A stretch of 64,000 nucleotides of DNA, from the NCBI RefSeq assembly GCF_038719015.1, contig NZ_CP152276.1, positions 2,089,501 through 2,153,500 on the forward strand. The letters are read 5' to 3'. Below the pieces are notes generated by a model, which saw only the letters and a list, made by a program, of their open reading frames with translations, was not told the DNA's origin and did no database searches. Made by a program: the position numbers and the translations under genes. Positions 34,042 through 43,074 of the stretch are shown piece by piece. The DNA is from Nguyenibacter vanlangensis (GTDB lineage: Bacteria; Pseudomonadota; Alphaproteobacteria; Acetobacterales; Acetobacteraceae). Each line of letters starts with the position of its first letter. The first letter of the stretch is position 1.

Positions 34042-35721
34042 TCAGCGCGCCAGCGGGCGGTACTTGATCCGCCCGGGCTCGGTCGCGTCAGGCCCGAGTC
34101 GACGTCGCTTGTCCTCTTCATAGGCCTGGAAATTACCCTCGAACCATTCGACGTGGCTGTCGCCCTCGAAGGCCAGGATATGGGTGGCCAGGCGGTCCAG
34201 GAACCAGCGGTCATGGCTGATGATCACGGCGCAGCCGGCGAATTCCGCCAGGGCGTCTTCCAGCGCGCGCAGCGTATCGACATCGAGGTCGTTGGTCGGT
34301 TCGTCCAGCAGGATGACGTTGCTTTCCTGGCGCAGCATCTTCGCCAGGTGCACGCGGTTGCGCTCGCCGCCCGACAGGATGCCGACCTTCTTCTGCTGGT
34401 CCGGGCCCTTGAAGTTGAAGGCGCCGACATAGGCGCGCGACGGCACCGCGCGCTTGCCCAGATAGATGACGTCGGTGCCACCCGAGATTTCCTCCCAGAC
34501 GGTCTTGTCGTCGTCCAGGCTGTCGCGCGACTGATCGACATAGCCGAGCTTGACCGTGTCGCCGACCTTCAGCGATCCGGCATCGGGCTGCTCCTGCCCC
34601 ACGATCATGCGGAACAGGGTGGACTTGCCCGCGCCGTTCGGCCCGATCACGCCGACGATGCCGCCGGGCGGCAGCTTGAAGCTGAGATCGTCGATCAGCA
34701 GCCGGTTGCCGAACGCCTTGCGCAGATCCTCGGCCTCGATGACCGTGCCGCCCAGGCGGGGGCCCGGCGGGATGACGATGTCGGCGGTGCCGCCCGCGCG
34801 CTCGGCGTTCTGGGCCAGCATTTCCTCGTACCGGGCGATACGCGACTTGCTCTTGGCCTGGCGCGCCTTGGGGCTGGAGCCGATCCATTCCTGCTCGGCG
34901 GCCAGGGCGCGCTGGCGGGCGCTCTCTTCCTTTTCCTCCTGGGCCAGGCGCTTGCGCTTCTGCTCGAGCCAGGAGGAGTAGTTGCCCTGGAACGGGAAGC
35001 CCCGGCCACGCTCCAGCTCGAGGATCCAGTTGGTGACGTTGTCGAGGAAGTAGCGGTCATGGGTGATGACCATCACCGTGCCCTGGTAGTCGCGCAGCGT
35101 GCGTTCCAGCCAGGCGACGCTTTCGGCGTCGAGATGGTTGGTCGGCTCGTCCAGCAGCAGCAGGTCGGGCTTTTCCAGCAGCAGGCGGCACAGCGCCACG
35201 CGCCGGCGCTCGCCGCCCGACAGGCGGGTCACCGCGCTGTCGGCCGGGGGGCAGCGCAGCGCGTCCAGCGCGATGTCGATCTTGCGGTCCAGTTCCCAGC
35301 CGTCGCCGGCATCGATCTTTTCCTGCAGCTCGGCCTGTTCGGCCAGGAGGGCGGTCATCTCGTCGTCCGACATCGGCTCGGCGAACGCCATCGAGATCTC
35401 GTTGAAGCGGTCGACCGCGCGCTTCAGCTCGCCGAAGCCCAGGGCCACGTTCTCGCCGACGGTCAGCGATTCGTCCAGCTTCGGCTCCTGCTCCAGATAG
35501 CCGATCTTCATGCCCTCGGCGGCCCAGGCCTCGCCGCCAAACTCCTTCTCGATTCCCGCCATGATCTTCAGCAGGGTGGATTTGCCGGCGCCGTTGACGC
35601 CCAGCACGCCGATCTTCACCCCCGGCAGGAAGGAGAGGGTGATGCCCTTGAAGACCTCGCGCCCGCCCGGATACGCCTTGGTCAGGTCCTTCATCACATA
35701 GACATATTGCGTGGCGGCCAT
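34042..35721 (-). CDS. ettA: Energy-dependent translational throttle protein EttA (ABC-F)
   Basis: 559 residues, the family length. Two ABC domains without membrane segments: Walker [10 protein letters not shown] and GPNGAGKST, signatures [15 protein letters not shown] and [15 protein letters not shown], and Walker [13 protein letters not shown] and [11 protein letters not shown]. The linker between them ([20 protein letters not shown] region) matches the P-site tRNA interaction motif of EttA. It binds the ribosomal E site and gates elongation by ATP/ADP ratio. The start [13 protein letters not shown] was chosen on conservation. A tRNA gene lies just upstream. Confidence 0.95.
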   Translation of the reverse strand: MAATQYVYVMKDLTKAYPGGREVFKGITLSFLPGVKIGVLGVNGAGKSTLLKIMAGIEKEFGGEAWAAEGMKIGYLEQEPKLDESLTVGENVALGFGELKRAVDRFNEISMAFAEPMSDDEMTALLAEQAELQEKIDAGDGWELDRKIDIALDALRCPPADSAVTRLSGGERRRVALCRLLLEKPDLLLLDEPTNHLDAESVAWLERTLRDYQGTVMVITHDRYFLDNVTNWILELERGRGFPFQGNYSSWLEQKRKRLAQEEKEESARQRALAAEQEWIGSSPKARQAKSKSRIARYEEMLAQNAERAGGTADIVIPPGPRLGGTVIEAEDLRKAFGNRLLIDDLSFKLPPGGIVGVIGPNGAGKSTLFRMIVGQEQPDAGSLKVGDTVKLGYVDQSRDSLDDDKTVWEEISGGTDVIYLGKRAVPSRAYVGAFNFKGPDQQKKVGILSGGERNRVHLAKMLRQESNVILLDEPTNDLDVDTLRALEDALAEFAGCAVIISHDRWFLDRLATHILAFEGDSHVEWFEGNFQAYEEDKRRRLGPDATEPGRIKYRPLAR

Positions 35722-35805
35722 GACGAAGGCTCCCGATATCCGAACAAGGTGAAGAGGGTCGTGCGGACCGCGCCCCCGAACCGGGGGACGGGCCGTGCGA
35801 CGGCC

Positions 35806-35879
35806 TGCGCCCGGCAGGACTTGAACCCGCAACCAAGCCGTTATGAGCGGCCCGCTCTGACCAATTGAGCTACGGGCGC
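35806..35879 (-). tRNA. tRNA with anticodon CAU, probably tRNA-Ile2 (lysidine-modified)
   Basis: Acceptor stem GCGCCCG/CGGGCGC, D-arm with AGCTCAATTGGTCAGAGC, anticodon loop CTCATAA on a GGCCG/CGGCT stem, T-arm GCGGG-TTCAAGT-CCTGC, discriminator A; no encoded CCA. The CAU anticodon could be Met, but the segment CTTGGTTGCGGGTTCAAGTCC closely follows the isoleucine-2 tRNA pattern (as in E. coli ileX) rather than elongator Met. If so, C34 must be converted to lysidine by TilS to read AUA. Confidence 0.9.
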
Positions 35880-36046
35880 GCAGGCCGGTCCTGACTTCGC
35901 GCATGTGCGGCGGTTTGGCAAGGTCCGGCGTGCCGGGCGGCCGCGAATTCGTCCCGAGCCGGCGCAATTCGGCCCGTGCTTGGCAAGGCCCGCGCGCCCC
36001 GATAGGGTCGGCGACGTCTTCCCATGCCGTGAAAAGGAACGCCGCC

Positions 36047-36571
36047 ATGGACGTATCGAAACTGTCGCCCGGCAAGGACGTGCCGTTCGACATCAACGTC
36101 GTCATCGAGATCCCCCAGGGCTCGTCGGTCAAATACGAGATCGACAAGGAGAGCGGCGCCATCGTGGTCGACCGCGTTCTCTTCACGCCCATGGCCTATC
36201 CGGCGGCATATGGCTTCATCCCCGGCACGCTGGCCGCCGACGGCGACCCGGCCGACGCGCTGGTGCTGATCCCGGCCCCGGTGGTGCCCGGCGCGGTGAT
36301 CCGCGCGCGGCCGATCGGCATGCTGCGCATGGAGGACGAAAGCGGCCAGGACGAGAAGATCGTCTGCGTGCCGCATGACAAGGTGCACCCGCACTATGCC
36401 ACGGTCGAGAAGATCGCCGACCTGCCTGAGATCACCATCCAGGCGATCGAGCATTTCTTCACCCGCTACAAGGACCTGGAGAAGGGCAAGTGGGTCAAGG
36501 TGGCCGGCTGGGCCGGGCGCGAGGAAGCCGGCGAGGTGATCACCGCCGCGATCGCCGCGGCCCAGAAGTAA
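36047..36571 (+). CDS. ppa: Inorganic pyrophosphatase (family I)
   Basis: 174 residues. Hydrolyses pyrophosphate and so drives biosynthesis. Active-site segments include [24 protein letters not shown], the signature DGDPADAL, and [19 protein letters not shown] with metal-binding aspartates. The start [11 protein letters not shown] follows AAAAGGAACG. Single gene, divergent from the tRNA; a double hairpin follows at 36705-36743. Confidence 0.96.
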   Translation: MDVSKLSPGKDVPFDINVVIEIPQGSSVKYEIDKESGAIVVDRVLFTPMAYPAAYGFIPGTLAADGDPADALVLIPAPVVPGAVIRARPIGMLRMEDESGQDEKIVCVPHDKVHPHYATVEKIADLPEITIQAIEHFFTRYKDLEKGKWVKVAGWAGREEAGEVITAAIAAAQK

Positions 36572-36704
36572 GGCGCGGGGACAGCGCGCCGAAATAGCCT
36601 TTCAGGCAGTTTCCCGGATCCGGCGGCCATTGGATTTCGGATTCGGGGAACGCGGCCCCGCCAGAGGCCTCGGCCCTTGGAACCCGTATTTTAGGTCTTG
36701 GGGT

Positions 36705-36743
36705 GCAGGGCATCATGCCCTGCCGGGTCCGGGCGGCGCCCGG
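36705..36743. terminator. Double hairpin downstream of ppa
   Basis: GCAGGGC-ATCAT-GCCCTGC (36705-36723) and CCGGGC-GGC-GCCCGG (36729-36743) follow ppa by about 130 bp. The paired architecture resembles 11166-11219. There is no T-run. On the minus strand, just beyond, a short frame (about 36715-36830) reads LDDIASRMHRIGEAKIAC and may be a gene remnant. Confidence 0.45.
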
Positions 36744-36848
36744 CTGTAGAGCAGATCGCTGCCGATGACGCAGGCGATCTTCGCCTCGCCAATGCGATGC
36801 ATGCGGCTTGCTATATCGTCCAGAAAATTCTAACTTTAGAAGTGAATC

Positions 36849-37274
36849 TTATTTTTCATAAAATAAAATTCGCCGGACGGCTATTCTTACTGGACTTTCC
36901 CCGGCTGTTAACGCAGCCGTAAGCGACCCTTCTATTTTGGTTTTATGGCCAACCATTCGGCACAGATCGCTATAGACTACTCTTTGCGTGCTGCCTGGCC
37001 GTCTCATACTCTTGCTGTCAAGAATAATATCAAGAGCGCGAACATGCCGTTCCGGCACATCCATCTCCGGACCGTTTGATGTCGAGATCGGCGCGCTGAG
37101 GCGCAGCAAAACTTCTCGGCAGCCGCCTTGATCGATCGAGCCCTCGCGCTCAGCCTTGGCTTCCTCAAGCACTCCCGAGACGGTTACTATTGCCGGCTCA
37201 TAGGGGAGGACCGGCTCCCTGCATAGCGCCGGCTGAGTCGCCAACTGCAATGGCAGGATGGCCCAAAAGCTCAT
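36849..37274 (-). CDS. AT-richer hypothetical protein, probably secreted
   Basis: 141 residues from MSFWAILPLQLATQPALC, which looks like a short signal peptide. The mature part has YEPAIVTVSGVLEEAKAE, three to four cysteines, and ends ESPVRIAVRRILFYEK, reminiscent of DUF4431-type small extracellular domains, though I am not sure. The frame is open up to an ATG at 37346 that overlaps the MNT gene stop (ATGA); that longer start would bury the signal sequence. Base composition is clearly more AT-rich than its neighbours, which suggests transfer. Confidence 0.6.
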   Translation of the reverse strand: MSFWAILPLQLATQPALCREPVLPYEPAIVTVSGVLEEAKAEREGSIDQGGCREVLLRLSAPISTSNGPEMDVPERHVRALDIILDSKSMRRPGSTQRVVYSDLCRMVGHKTKIEGSLTAALTAGESPVRIAVRRILFYEK

Positions 37275-37342
37275 CAGGCGCGTTCGGTTCGAGCGGATTT
37301 TAGATCTTCCAATGTAGATGTCCACGATGCCAGCGTCGTCGT

Positions 37343-37633
37343 TCATACCGGGTGGGCTTCCGCCAGCACGCGGTCACGAAAGCGGGCGGGCAGGTCGCCG
37401 GCCGTCAGCACGTCGATCCGGATCCCCAGCAGGTCCTCGAGATCGCTTTGCAATGCCCCCAGGTCGAACAGCGTCGTGCCGGCCGGCGCATCGACCAGAA
37501 GATCGAGATCACTGCCCTCGCGATCCTCTCCGCGCAGCACGGAGCCAAAAATGCGGGGATTGCCCAGACGGTGCGCCGCGGTCAGCGCCAGGATATGCGC
37601 GCGATGCGTCGTCAGGGCGACTGAAGGCTTCAT
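37343..37633 (-). CDS. MntA-type minimal nucleotidyltransferase (antitoxin-like)
   Basis: 96 residues with the nucleotidyltransferase core: RIFGSVLRGEDREGSDLDLLVD gives GS-x-x-RG and the DxD metal site; RIDVLTAGDLP supplies the third acid. MntA proteins AMPylate HEPN toxins (HepT), normally encoded next to them with overlap. Here the overlapping downstream frame is not HEPN-like but runs into the secreted AT-rich gene. The ATG follows GGAGAG. It therefore looks like an orphan antitoxin. Confidence 0.82.
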   Translation of the reverse strand: MKPSVALTTHRAHILALTAAHRLGNPRIFGSVLRGEDREGSDLDLLVDAPAGTTLFDLGALQSDLEDLLGIRIDVLTAGDLPARFRDRVLAEAHPV

Positions 37634-37752
37634 CTGCCGTCTCTCCGCCTGCCGTTGCCGTCCGCCGTTACCGTGCGCCGTTGCCGTTTGCCATCATAGC
37701 AGCCCGACTTCATTTCATCGGTTTCAATTCGTTTTTTAGCGCTTTTTCGTCC

Positions 37753-38112
37753 TTATCGCCCCGGCGCGCGGCCGGCGGAGAGGATGAGAGCGGCGCCGGC
37801 CAGGCACAACGCCGCCCCGGCCAGGTCGCGCGCCGTGACGGGCCGTCCTTCGGCCAGGCGCAGCCAGGCCAGCGCGGCCACGATATAGATCCCGCCATAG
37901 GCGGCGAAGGCCCGTCCCGCCGCGTCGCTGTCCGCCAGGGTCAGCAGCCAGCCGAACAGCGCCAGGCAGGCCATGCCCGGCAGCAGCACCCAGGCCCCCG
38001 CCCCTTCGCGCCGCCAGCACCACCAGGCATAGCATCCGCCGATCTCGCACAGCGCGGCCGCGCCGAAGAGGGCGAGCGAGACCGCGATTGCCCGCGTGCC
38101 GGAGTCCTGCAT
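37753..38112 (-). CDS. YnfA/UPF0060-family membrane protein
   Basis: 119 residues with four membrane segments: LALFGAAALCEIGGCYAWW, WVLLPGMACLALFGWLLT, GRAFAAYGGIYIVAALAWL and AGAALCLAGAALIL. The conserved AAYGGIYI block is diagnostic. Members are inner-membrane proteins related to small multidrug resistance transporters; function is not settled. It follows the CxCC gene by 42 bp on the same strand. Confidence 0.92.
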   Translation of the reverse strand: MQDSGTRAIAVSLALFGAAALCEIGGCYAWWCWRREGAGAWVLLPGMACLALFGWLLTLADSDAAGRAFAAYGGIYIVAALAWLRLAEGRPVTARDLAGAALCLAGAALILSAGRAPGR

Positions 38113-38154
38113 GTCAGACCCAGCCCATCAGATCCAACCCCTCAGATCCATCCA

Positions 38155-38595
38155 TCAGACCCAATCGGGGCGAAAGCGCGCGGCGACGATCCGGTTTTCC
38201 GCGAGTTCCTGCCGCATTCCCTCGCGCAGGGCCGCCGGCACCACCGCCACCACCCGGTCGAACCACCGGCTCTGCCCCGTCACCCGCGCGCGGAACAGGT
38301 CCGCCAGCGCGGCCGACAGCCCCCCGCCCGGCAGGCAGCAGGCGCAGCCCGCGCCGTGCGCGCCGCCGGATGCGAAGGGGCCCGGCGCCGGCAGGGGCAC
38401 GATATCCAGCCAGCCGTCTTCCCAGCCGTCTTCCTGGCCGCCGGCTTTCTCGGCCGGCGTGCCGCAGGCCAGCACGATGGCAGCCGGGTCCGGCGCCGTC
38501 GCGGCGAATTCGGCCTCGTCCAGCAGGTCCAGCCTGATGCGTCCCGTATCGGCGCCCCTATCCGCGCCCCTGTCCGCGTCCCTATCCGCGCCCAT
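38155..38595 (-). CDS. CxCC protein resembling a COG0523 (CobW-type) fragment without P-loop
   Basis: 146 residues from MGADRDADRG (AAGGAG upstream). The N-terminus is built from tandem GADR/GADRD repeats. The centre reads AGCACCLPGGGLSAALADLF, then FDRVVAVVP, which parallels the metal-binding CxCC, L-x-x-AL-x-x-L and FDRVV segments of COG0523 GTPases. The Walker A and B motifs are absent, so it is not a GTPase. It is divergent from metH, which encodes a zinc- and cobalamin-dependent enzyme; a metal or cofactor link is tempting but unproven. Confidence 0.55.
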   Translation of the reverse strand: MGADRDADRGADRGADTGRIRLDLLDEAEFAATAPDPAAIVLACGTPAEKAGGQEDGWEDGWLDIVPLPAPGPFASGGAHGAGCACCLPGGGLSAALADLFRARVTGQSRWFDRVVAVVPAALREGMRQELAENRIVAARFRPDWV

Positions 38596-38737
38596 TTCCC
38601 GCTCCTTCATCCGTCCTGTGCCGCCCTGTGCCGCGTGGCCCGGCACCCCATATCGGTATGGAATGCTGGACATGCATCGTGCCTGCATGAATAACAGCCC
38701 CCCACCCGCCCAATACAAGCCGGACGCCAGAACCGCC

Positions 38738-41700
38738 ATGACCAGCCGCCCCCATCTTCTCGACGCGCTTCGCGACCAGGTCTTGCTGTGTGACGGCGGC
38801 ATGGGGTCGCGCGTGCAGGTGCTGGACCTGGATGTCGAGCGCGACTATTGGGGCCAGGAGAACTGCACCGAGATCCTGAACCTGTCGCGCCCCGAACTGG
38901 TGCGCGAGATCCATCGCGGCTATTTCGAGGCCGGGGCGGACATGGTCGAGACCAATTCGTTCGGTGGCTCGCCCATCACGCTGGGCGAGTTCGGCCTGTC
39001 GGACCGGGCGCGCGAGATCAACCGCATTGCCGCCCATCTGGCGCGCGAGGCGGCCGAGAGCTTCGCCGACGGGCGCCATCGCTATGTCGTGGGCTCGGTG
39101 GGGCCGGGGACCAAGCTGCCGTCGCTGGGCAATATCGATTACGACACGCTGGAAGCCGGGCTGACCGAGCAGTGCCGCGGCCTGATCGAGGGCGGGGTCG
39201 ACGCGCTGCTGATCGAGACCTGCCAGGACACGCTGCAGATCAAGGCCGCGGTGAACGGCGCGAAGATCGCCCGGGCCGAGCTGGGGACCGACACGCCGGT
39301 CTTCGTGCAGGTCACGGTGGAGACCACCGGCACCCTGCTGGTCGGCCCCGACATCGCCGCCGCCGCCACCGCGATCCATGCGCTGGACGTGCCGCTGATG
39401 GGGCTGAACTGCGCCACCGGCCCGCAGGAGATGGCCGAGCATGTGCGCTGGCTGGCCGGCAACTGGCCGGGCCTGGTCTCGATCCAGCCCAATGCCGGCC
39501 TGCCCGAACTGGTGGACGGGCAGACCCATTATCCGCTGTCGCCGGCCGACATGGCCGTCTGGGTCGAGCGCTTCATCGCCGAGGACGGGCTGAACCTGGT
39601 GGGCGGCTGCTGCGGCACCTCGACCCCGCATATCGCGGCGCTGGACGCGATGCTGCGCCGCCGCGCCGAGGGCACGGGCCGCCGCCGCCCGGCCCCCGTC
39701 GCGCGCCGCCCGGTGTGGGTTCCGTCGGTCGCCAGCCTCTACACCCAGGTGCCGCTGCGCCAGGAAAACAGCTATTTCTCGATCGGCGAGCGCTGCAACG
39801 CCAACGGTTCGAAGAAATGGCGCAGCCTGCAGGAAGAGGCGGACTGGGACGGCTGCGTCGCCGTGGGCCGCGAGCAGGTGGCCGAAGGATCGAACGCGCT
39901 GGATGTCTGCACCGCCTTCGTCGGCCGCGACGAGATGGCCGAGATGAATGCGGTGGTCACCCGCTTCACCGGTTCGGTCAACGCGCCGCTGGTGATCGAT
40001 TCCACCGAGACCCCGGTGATCGAGGCGGCGCTGAAGCTGTATGGCGGCAAGGCGATCATCAATTCGATCAATTTCGAGGATGGCGAGCAGCACGCCCATG
40101 ACCGCATGGTGCTGGCGCGCAAGTTCGGCGCCGCCGTGGTGGCGCTGACGATCGACGAAGTCGGCATGGCCAAGACCGCCGAGGACAAGCTGCGCATCGC
40201 CACCCGCCTGGTCGCATTCGCCTGCGACCGCCATGGGCTGCCGCAATCCGACCTGATGATCGACCCGCTGACCTTTACCATCGGCACGGGGGTCGAGGAC
40301 GACCGCAAGCTGGGGTTGTGGACGCTGGAGGGCATCCGCCTGATCCGCGAGCGTTTCCCGGACATCCAGATCGTGCTGGGGCTGTCGAACATCTCGTTCG
40401 GCCTGAACCCGGCGGCGCGGGCGGTGCTGAACTCGGTCTTCCTGGACCACGCGGTGCGTGCCGGGATGACGGCGGCGATCGTCCATGTGTCCAAGATCCG
40501 TCCGCTGCACCTGATCCCCGAGGAAGAGGTGCGGGTGGCCGAGGACCTGATCTTCGACCGCCGCAGCGAGGGCTATGACCCGCTGCAGCGCCTGCTGGAA
40601 CTGTTCGCCGACCGCAAGGCCAGCGATGCCGCGCGGAAGACCCGCGCCGAGACGGTCGAGGGGCGGCTGAAGGACCGCATCGTCGACGGCGACCGCAAGG
40701 GGCTGGAAGCCGACCTGGACGAGGCGATGCGGAGCATTCCGCCGCTGGACATCATCAACACCATCCTGCTGGACGGGATGAAGGTCGTGGGCGAGCTGTT
40801 CGGCGCCGGCAAGATGCAACTGCCCTTCGTGCTGCAATCGGCCGAGACCATGAAGGCCGCCGTCGCGCATCTGGAACCGCACATGGAGCGCGTCGACGGC
40901 CAGGCCCGCGGCACCATCGTGCTGGCGACCGTCAAGGGCGACGTGCATGACATCGGCAAGAACCTGGTCGATATCATCCTGACCAACAACGGCTATCGCG
41001 TCGTCAATCTGGGCATCAAGGTGCCGGTGGCCGAGATGATCGCCGCCGCCCGCGACCATCGGGCGGATGCGGTGGGCATGTCCGGCCTGCTGGTGAAATC
41101 CACCGTCATCATGCGCGAGAACCTGGAAGAGATGGCTCGCCAGGGGATGGACGTGCCGGTCCTGCTGGGCGGCGCGGCCCTGACCCGCAATTACGTCGAG
41201 GAAGACTGCGCCGCCGCGTACGGCGCCGACGGCCGCGTGGCCTATGCCCGCGACGCGTTCGACGGGCTGTCGCTGATGGACCAGGTGACGCAGGGCGAAT
41301 TCGACAATTACCTGGCCGCGGTGCGCGCCCGCCGCGCCGGCAAGGCCACCCGGTCGCGCCCGCGCGACATGGAACAGGCGGAGACGCGCGGATTCGCCCC
41401 GGTCGATCCGGCCGCCGCGCGCGCGCGTCGCCGGCGCCTGACCCAGGACGAGCCGGCTGTCGTGCCGCCCTTCTGGGGGGCCAGGGTCATCGAAGCCACG
41501 CCGGATGCGGTGCTGCCCTTTCTGAATGAGCGCTCGCTGTACCAGTTCCAGTGGGGCTTCAGGAAACAGGGCCGCTCGCTGGACGATTTCATGGTCTGGG
41601 CCCGGCAGGAACTGCGCCCCGTGCTGCGCCGCATGCTGGCGCTGGCGGCCGAGCAGGATATCCTGCGGCCGCAAGCCTGCTATGGCTACTGGAAGGCCGC

Positions 41701-42244
41701 CGGCGAGGGCAATGACCTGATCCTGTTCGAAGAGGACGGCGCCACCGAGGCCGCGCGCTTCACCCTGCCGCGCCAGCCGCGCGAGGACGGCGCGTGCATC
41801 GCCGATTTCGTCCGCGACGTCGATGACGCGCGGCGCGACGTGATCGGGCTGCAGGTCGTGACCGTCGGCCAGACCGCGTCGGACATGGCGCGCGAATGGT
41901 TCGAGGCCAACCGCTATAAGGATTACCTGTACCTGCACGGGCTGTCGGTCGAAATGGCCGAGGCGATGGCCGAATATACCCACAAGCGCATCCGCGCCGA
42001 GCTGGGCTTCGCCGCCGAGGACGACCGCGACATGGCGAAATTGCTGCAGCAGGGCTATCGCGGCTCGCGCTATTCGTTCGGCTATCCGGCCTGCCCGCGC
42101 CTGGAGGACCAGGAGCCGATCCTGACGCTGCTGGATGCCGGGCGAATCGGCGTGTCGCTGACCGACGGCTATCAACTGCATCCGGAACAATCGACCTCGG
42201 CGCTGGTGGTGCTGAACCGGCAGGCAAAATATTTCTCGATCTGA
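38738..42244 (+). CDS. metH: Cobalamin-dependent methionine synthase MetH
   Basis: 1168 residues, a full four-module enzyme. Homocysteine module (about 1-320) with zinc cysteines in LNCATGP and GGCCGTST; methyltetrahydrofolate barrel (about 340-610; NSYFSIGERCNANGSKK at its start); cobalamin cap and B12 domain with DVHDIGKNLVD near residue 735; SAM-binding reactivation domain (about 860-1168) with YSFGYPACPRLEDQ. The start MTSRPHLLDALRDQ was chosen because the homocysteine barrel begins there. I see no SAM or cobalamin riboswitch in the 142 bp upstream. Confidence 0.97.
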   Translation: MTSRPHLLDALRDQVLLCDGGMGSRVQVLDLDVERDYWGQENCTEILNLSRPELVREIHRGYFEAGADMVETNSFGGSPITLGEFGLSDRAREINRIAAHLAREAAESFADGRHRYVVGSVGPGTKLPSLGNIDYDTLEAGLTEQCRGLIEGGVDALLIETCQDTLQIKAAVNGAKIARAELGTDTPVFVQVTVETTGTLLVGPDIAAAATAIHALDVPLMGLNCATGPQEMAEHVRWLAGNWPGLVSIQPNAGLPELVDGQTHYPLSPADMAVWVERFIAEDGLNLVGGCCGTSTPHIAALDAMLRRRAEGTGRRRPAPVARRPVWVPSVASLYTQVPLRQENSYFSIGERCNANGSKKWRSLQEEADWDGCVAVGREQVAEGSNALDVCTAFVGRDEMAEMNAVVTRFTGSVNAPLVIDSTETPVIEAALKLYGGKAIINSINFEDGEQHAHDRMVLARKFGAAVVALTIDEVGMAKTAEDKLRIATRLVAFACDRHGLPQSDLMIDPLTFTIGTGVEDDRKLGLWTLEGIRLIRERFPDIQIVLGLSNISFGLNPAARAVLNSVFLDHAVRAGMTAAIVHVSKIRPLHLIPEEEVRVAEDLIFDRRSEGYDPLQRLLELFADRKASDAARKTRAETVEGRLKDRIVDGDRKGLEADLDEAMRSIPPLDIINTILLDGMKVVGELFGAGKMQLPFVLQSAETMKAAVAHLEPHMERVDGQARGTIVLATVKGDVHDIGKNLVDIILTNNGYRVVNLGIKVPVAEMIAAARDHRADAVGMSGLLVKSTVIMRENLEEMARQGMDVPVLLGGAALTRNYVEEDCAAAYGADGRVAYARDAFDGLSLMDQVTQGEFDNYLAAVRARRAGKATRSRPRDMEQAETRGFAPVDPAAARARRRRLTQDEPAVVPPFWGARVIEATPDAVLPFLNERSLYQFQWGFRKQGRSLDDFMVWARQELRPVLRRMLALAAEQDILRPQACYGYWKAAGEGNDLILFEEDGATEAARFTLPRQPREDGACIADFVRDVDDARRDVIGLQVVTVGQTASDMAREWFEANRYKDYLYLHGLSVEMAEAMAEYTHKRIRAELGFAAEDDRDMAKLLQQGYRGSRYSFGYPACPRLEDQEPILTLLDAGRIGVSLTDGYQLHPEQSTSALVVLNRQAKYFSI

Positions 42245-42322
42245 AACGAAATCGCCGGAAATGCCGGGCGGACCGGGAACGGGAGATTGACCGGCGGTGG
42301 CCGCCGCCGCCATCATGCCGCC

Positions 42323-42814
42323 ATGCCCCGCCTGCCGCCTGCCCCGCCCGATCCGCATGACGCGTCCCACCGGAACGCGGCCGCCTTGGATGCCCGGGCG
42401 GCGCTGGATGGGCTGTGGCGCAGGCTGGCCGGGTCGGATCCGGCGTCCCTCGACGGGCCGTCCGCCGCGGCATCCGGCGACGCGGGGGGCGTTTCGCTCC
42501 CTGACCCGCTGGCCGAACTGCGCCTGCGCCGCCTGCTGCGCAGTTTCGGCCTGCATGCCGAGCATTGCGTGGCGGCGCTGGTGGCCGACGACCGTGCCGC
42601 GCTGATCCGCGAAAGCGCCGACACGCTGAAACGGCTGATGGAAATCTGGGTCGCCTGCGACATCCCTGCCGCCTCGGTCTGGACCGAACTGGACCGCCGC
42701 ACCCAGGTCGGCGAATTGCTGGCCAGCCTGAACCGCACGCCCGGCGGCCGGACCGGGCGGGCCGGCCGGGCCATCCCCCACCCCTGGCGCATCCGCACGA
42801 CCAAGCTGCCCTAG
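42323..42814 (+). CDS. Hypothetical protein with a MazG/HisE-like helical pattern
   Basis: 163 residues from MPRLPPAPPDP. The middle (ALVADDRAALIRESADTLKR, then DIPAASVWTELDRRTQ) follows the spacing of MazG/HisE-like pyrophosphohydrolases (E...AD...L and VxxELxxR), but the EExxE metal motif is not intact, so catalysis is doubtful. It begins 78 bp after metH on the same strand. Its stop codon TAG is provided by the CTAG end of the palindromic element copy B. The first 25 residues are Pro/Ala-rich; the exact start is uncertain. Confidence 0.55.
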   Translation: MPRLPPAPPDPHDASHRNAAALDARAALDGLWRRLAGSDPASLDGPSAAASGDAGGVSLPDPLAELRLRRLLRSFGLHAEHCVAALVADDRAALIRESADTLKRLMEIWVACDIPAASVWTELDRRTQVGELLASLNRTPGGRTGRAGRAIPHPWRIRTTKLP

Positions 42815-42887
42815 TGTCCTGATTCCGAAATTCGCAAGCGAATTTTGGAATCGAAAGGACACTAGAATCAATATTTTAGTGTCCTGA
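42811..42887. repeat. Palindromic element, copy B (truncated)
   Basis: Matches copy A (95-165) at 70 of 71 positions, including CTAGTGTCC, the inner GAAATTCG dyad and the trailing AATCAATATTTTAGTG, then diverges where copy A continues into its second dyad. As with copy A, it sits exactly at a gene's 3' end and supplies the stop. AT-rich sequence and an unrelated acyltransferase gene follow. Confidence 0.78.
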
Positions 42888-43074
42888 TGTCGTCGCGGCC
42901 CGTTATGCAGCCGCCTTGACGTATTCCGCGTTCGAATTGACGAAAAACAAGAACGTTTCGCGGGGTGGAAATCACAATCACGACAAGTCTCATTATGTGT
43001 CGGAATGTTAAAAATTTAGTAATACCATATTGTTTTTAATACAGACATGGCCATTCCGGTACCGGGTTCGGACG

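Noticed and set aside
35806..35879. Elongator tRNA-Met
   Set aside because: The anticodon is CAU, but the variable and T-arm sequence follows the tRNA-Ile2 pattern; identity by TilS determinants would need a covariance search.
38596..38737. SAM or cobalamin riboswitch upstream of metH
   Set aside because: No SAM-II core, no B12 box and no SAH-type pseudoknot pattern found by eye in the 142 bp.
38582..42871. A 1,429-codon open frame on the strand opposite metH
   Set aside because: Antisense frame produced by high GC and codon bias; its translation is Gln/Arg/Gly/Ala-rich without domains, while metH on the other strand is complete and conserved.
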